From contig CAJXWO010000016.1 of NCBI GenBank assembly GCA_913062865.1, positions 1-51,238 on the forward strand: a DNA stretch of 51,238 bases. The letters are read 5' to 3'. The stretch comes from an uncultured Paracoccaceae bacterium. GTDB lineage: Bacteria > Pseudomonadota > Alphaproteobacteria > Rhodobacterales > Rhodobacteraceae. The stretch's first letter is position 1. Each line of letters starts with the position of its first letter. Below are positions 50,653 to 51,238 of the stretch, one piece after another. The translations under genes were made by a program, and so were the position numbers. Under the pieces are notes generated by a model. It saw only the letters and a list, made by a program, of their open reading frames with translations, did not search any database and was not told the origin of the DNA.

Positions 50653-51238
50653 TTACGTCAGAAGACGTTCAAGCATGTCACTGTCCGGGTCGGTCAGGGG
50701 GTCGATCACGTCAAAATGGTGCTTGCCCTGGGCCACGACGTGATCCGCGCCCCAGGCCTCGGCCAGCCAGCGGGCCTGGTCGAGGAATGCGGGCCGTTCG
50801 TCGCCGCCCACCCACACGGTGACCGGGGTTTGCGGCTCTGGTTGCAGCACGGGGCTTTCGGCTGCGGCCTCGGCCTCGTCGAGGCGCAGGACCTCGTTCA
50901 TGCTGGTCTGTAGCAGTGGGCGCAGATCGGCCACGGGAGATATTGGCATGACCCGCCGGATGCGGTTCAAAACATCGAGCGGCAGCATGCCCGGCGCCAG
51001 CATGCGCGCGACCAGGTGCCCGCCCGCGGAATGGCCCGCCAGCACGATAGGACCCTCCACCTCGTCGGCCAAATCGGTCACTGCCCCGGCGATCTGCTGG
51101 GTGATGTCGGAAATCCGCGCGTCGGGGCAGAGCACGTAGGATGGCATCGCCACAGCCCAGCCCCGCGTTACCGCGCCTTTGGCCAGATGCGACCAGTCCC
51201 TGCGTCCGAAGGCTTTCCAGTAGCCGCCATGGACGAAC
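50653..51238 (-). CDS. Arylformamidase-like alpha/beta hydrolase, cut by the window edge
   Basis: The visible 194 residues start in frame at the edge with FVHGGYWKAFGRRDW, an HGGYW oxyanion-hole block as in kynurenine formamidase-like esterases. They continue to AGHSAGGHLVARML (nucleophile Ser in GHSAGG), VTVWVGGDERPAF (acid region) and GKHHFDVID (catalytic His). So the triad is complete, though the N-terminus lies outside. The internal start at 51153 is not the real one. Placed upstream of creatinase on the same strand, 151 bases away, with a hairpin between. A kynurenine or general carboxylesterase role cannot be separated here. Confidence 0.8.
   Translation of the reverse strand, partial: FVHGGYWKAFGRRDWSHLAKGAVTRGWAVAMPSYVLCPDARISDITQQIAGAVTDLADEVEGPIVLAGHSAGGHLVARMLAPGMLPLDVLNRIRRVMPISPVADLRPLLQTSMNEVLRLDEAEAAAESPVLQPEPQTPVTVWVGGDERPAFLDQARWLAEAWGADHVVAQGKHHFDVIDPLTDPDSDMLERLLT

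Noticed and set aside
1-51238. CRISPR array, defence island, prophage, tRNA or rRNA genes
   Set aside because: No regularly spaced repeats, cas or restriction genes, phage structural genes, tRNA-like folds or rRNA segments were recognised anywhere in the window.

Overview
The window reads as chromosomal DNA of a Rhodobacterales (Roseobacter-group or Paracoccaceae-like) alphaproteobacterium. The evidence is high GC, dense gene packing with many 4-bp stop/start overlaps, a MoxR-DUF58-DUF4159-GATase-like cluster, a PcaQ-controlled protocatechuate operon, a secreted choice-of-anchor L/Hint protein, rhizobial-type asparaginase and creatinase. No rRNA, tRNA, CRISPR array, prophage or replication origin was recognised. 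Most of the window is ordinary core and accessory metabolism. I looked for a clear defence or secretion island and did not see one.

Layout. The left edge (1-116) is the end of an IS3-like element. It abuts a flagellar hook-cap gene (flgD) that also carries an in-frame TAA. Next come UDP-glucuronate 4-epimerase and arfB, then a minus-strand run with overlapping or closely spaced genes (MFS - mepA lipoprotein - phytase-like esterase - queP). That run is followed by a compact intergenic segment with reciprocal SD/anti-SD repeats. Region 6.4-15 kb carries a thioesterase, YggT, four consecutive inverted repeats, recQ, yaaA, asparaginase, an IalB-like protein, rlmN and an alpha/beta hydrolase that has lost its 3' catalytic part. 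Region 15-20.8 kb has LOG and YdhR-like proteins, dapD, a CaCA exchanger and the Hint protein. Segment 14807-15070 shows no gene I can support.

Region 20.9-28.2 kb is a DUF1285 gene divergent from a four-gene MoxR operon (moxR, DUF58, BatA/DUF4159, large membrane protein) whose genes overlap end to start. Region 28.2-31.8 kb is pcaQ divergent from pcaC-pcaH-pcaG-BKACE, with a textbook ATAACC-N4-GGTTAA site between them. pcaD and pcaB are absent here. Region 31.8-36 kb holds ExoD, a small Rho_N-like protein, an amidoligase plus class I glutamine-amidotransferase pair, and several small membrane proteins. Region 36.1-40 kb is glcDEF (glycolate oxidase) behind an inverted repeat that may be an operator.

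Region 40.1-42.4 kb has two tandem secreted trypsin-like proteases, then an hsp20 gene with a sigma-32-like promoter and a ROSE-like RNA thermometer hairpin over its ribosome binding site. Region 42.5-47 kb has membrane methyltransferase-like, UbiG-like and DUF4149 genes, then SulP permease with a tandem UspA protein. The right end has a large secreted phytase-like propeller protein, a creatinase, and an arylformamidase-like hydrolase cut by the window edge.

The points most worth a second look are the doubly broken flgD, the SD/anti-SD locus after queP, the amidoligase/GATase pair, the BKACE gene in the pca operon, the hsp20 thermometer, the four-hairpin block, and the internally deleted hydrolase.
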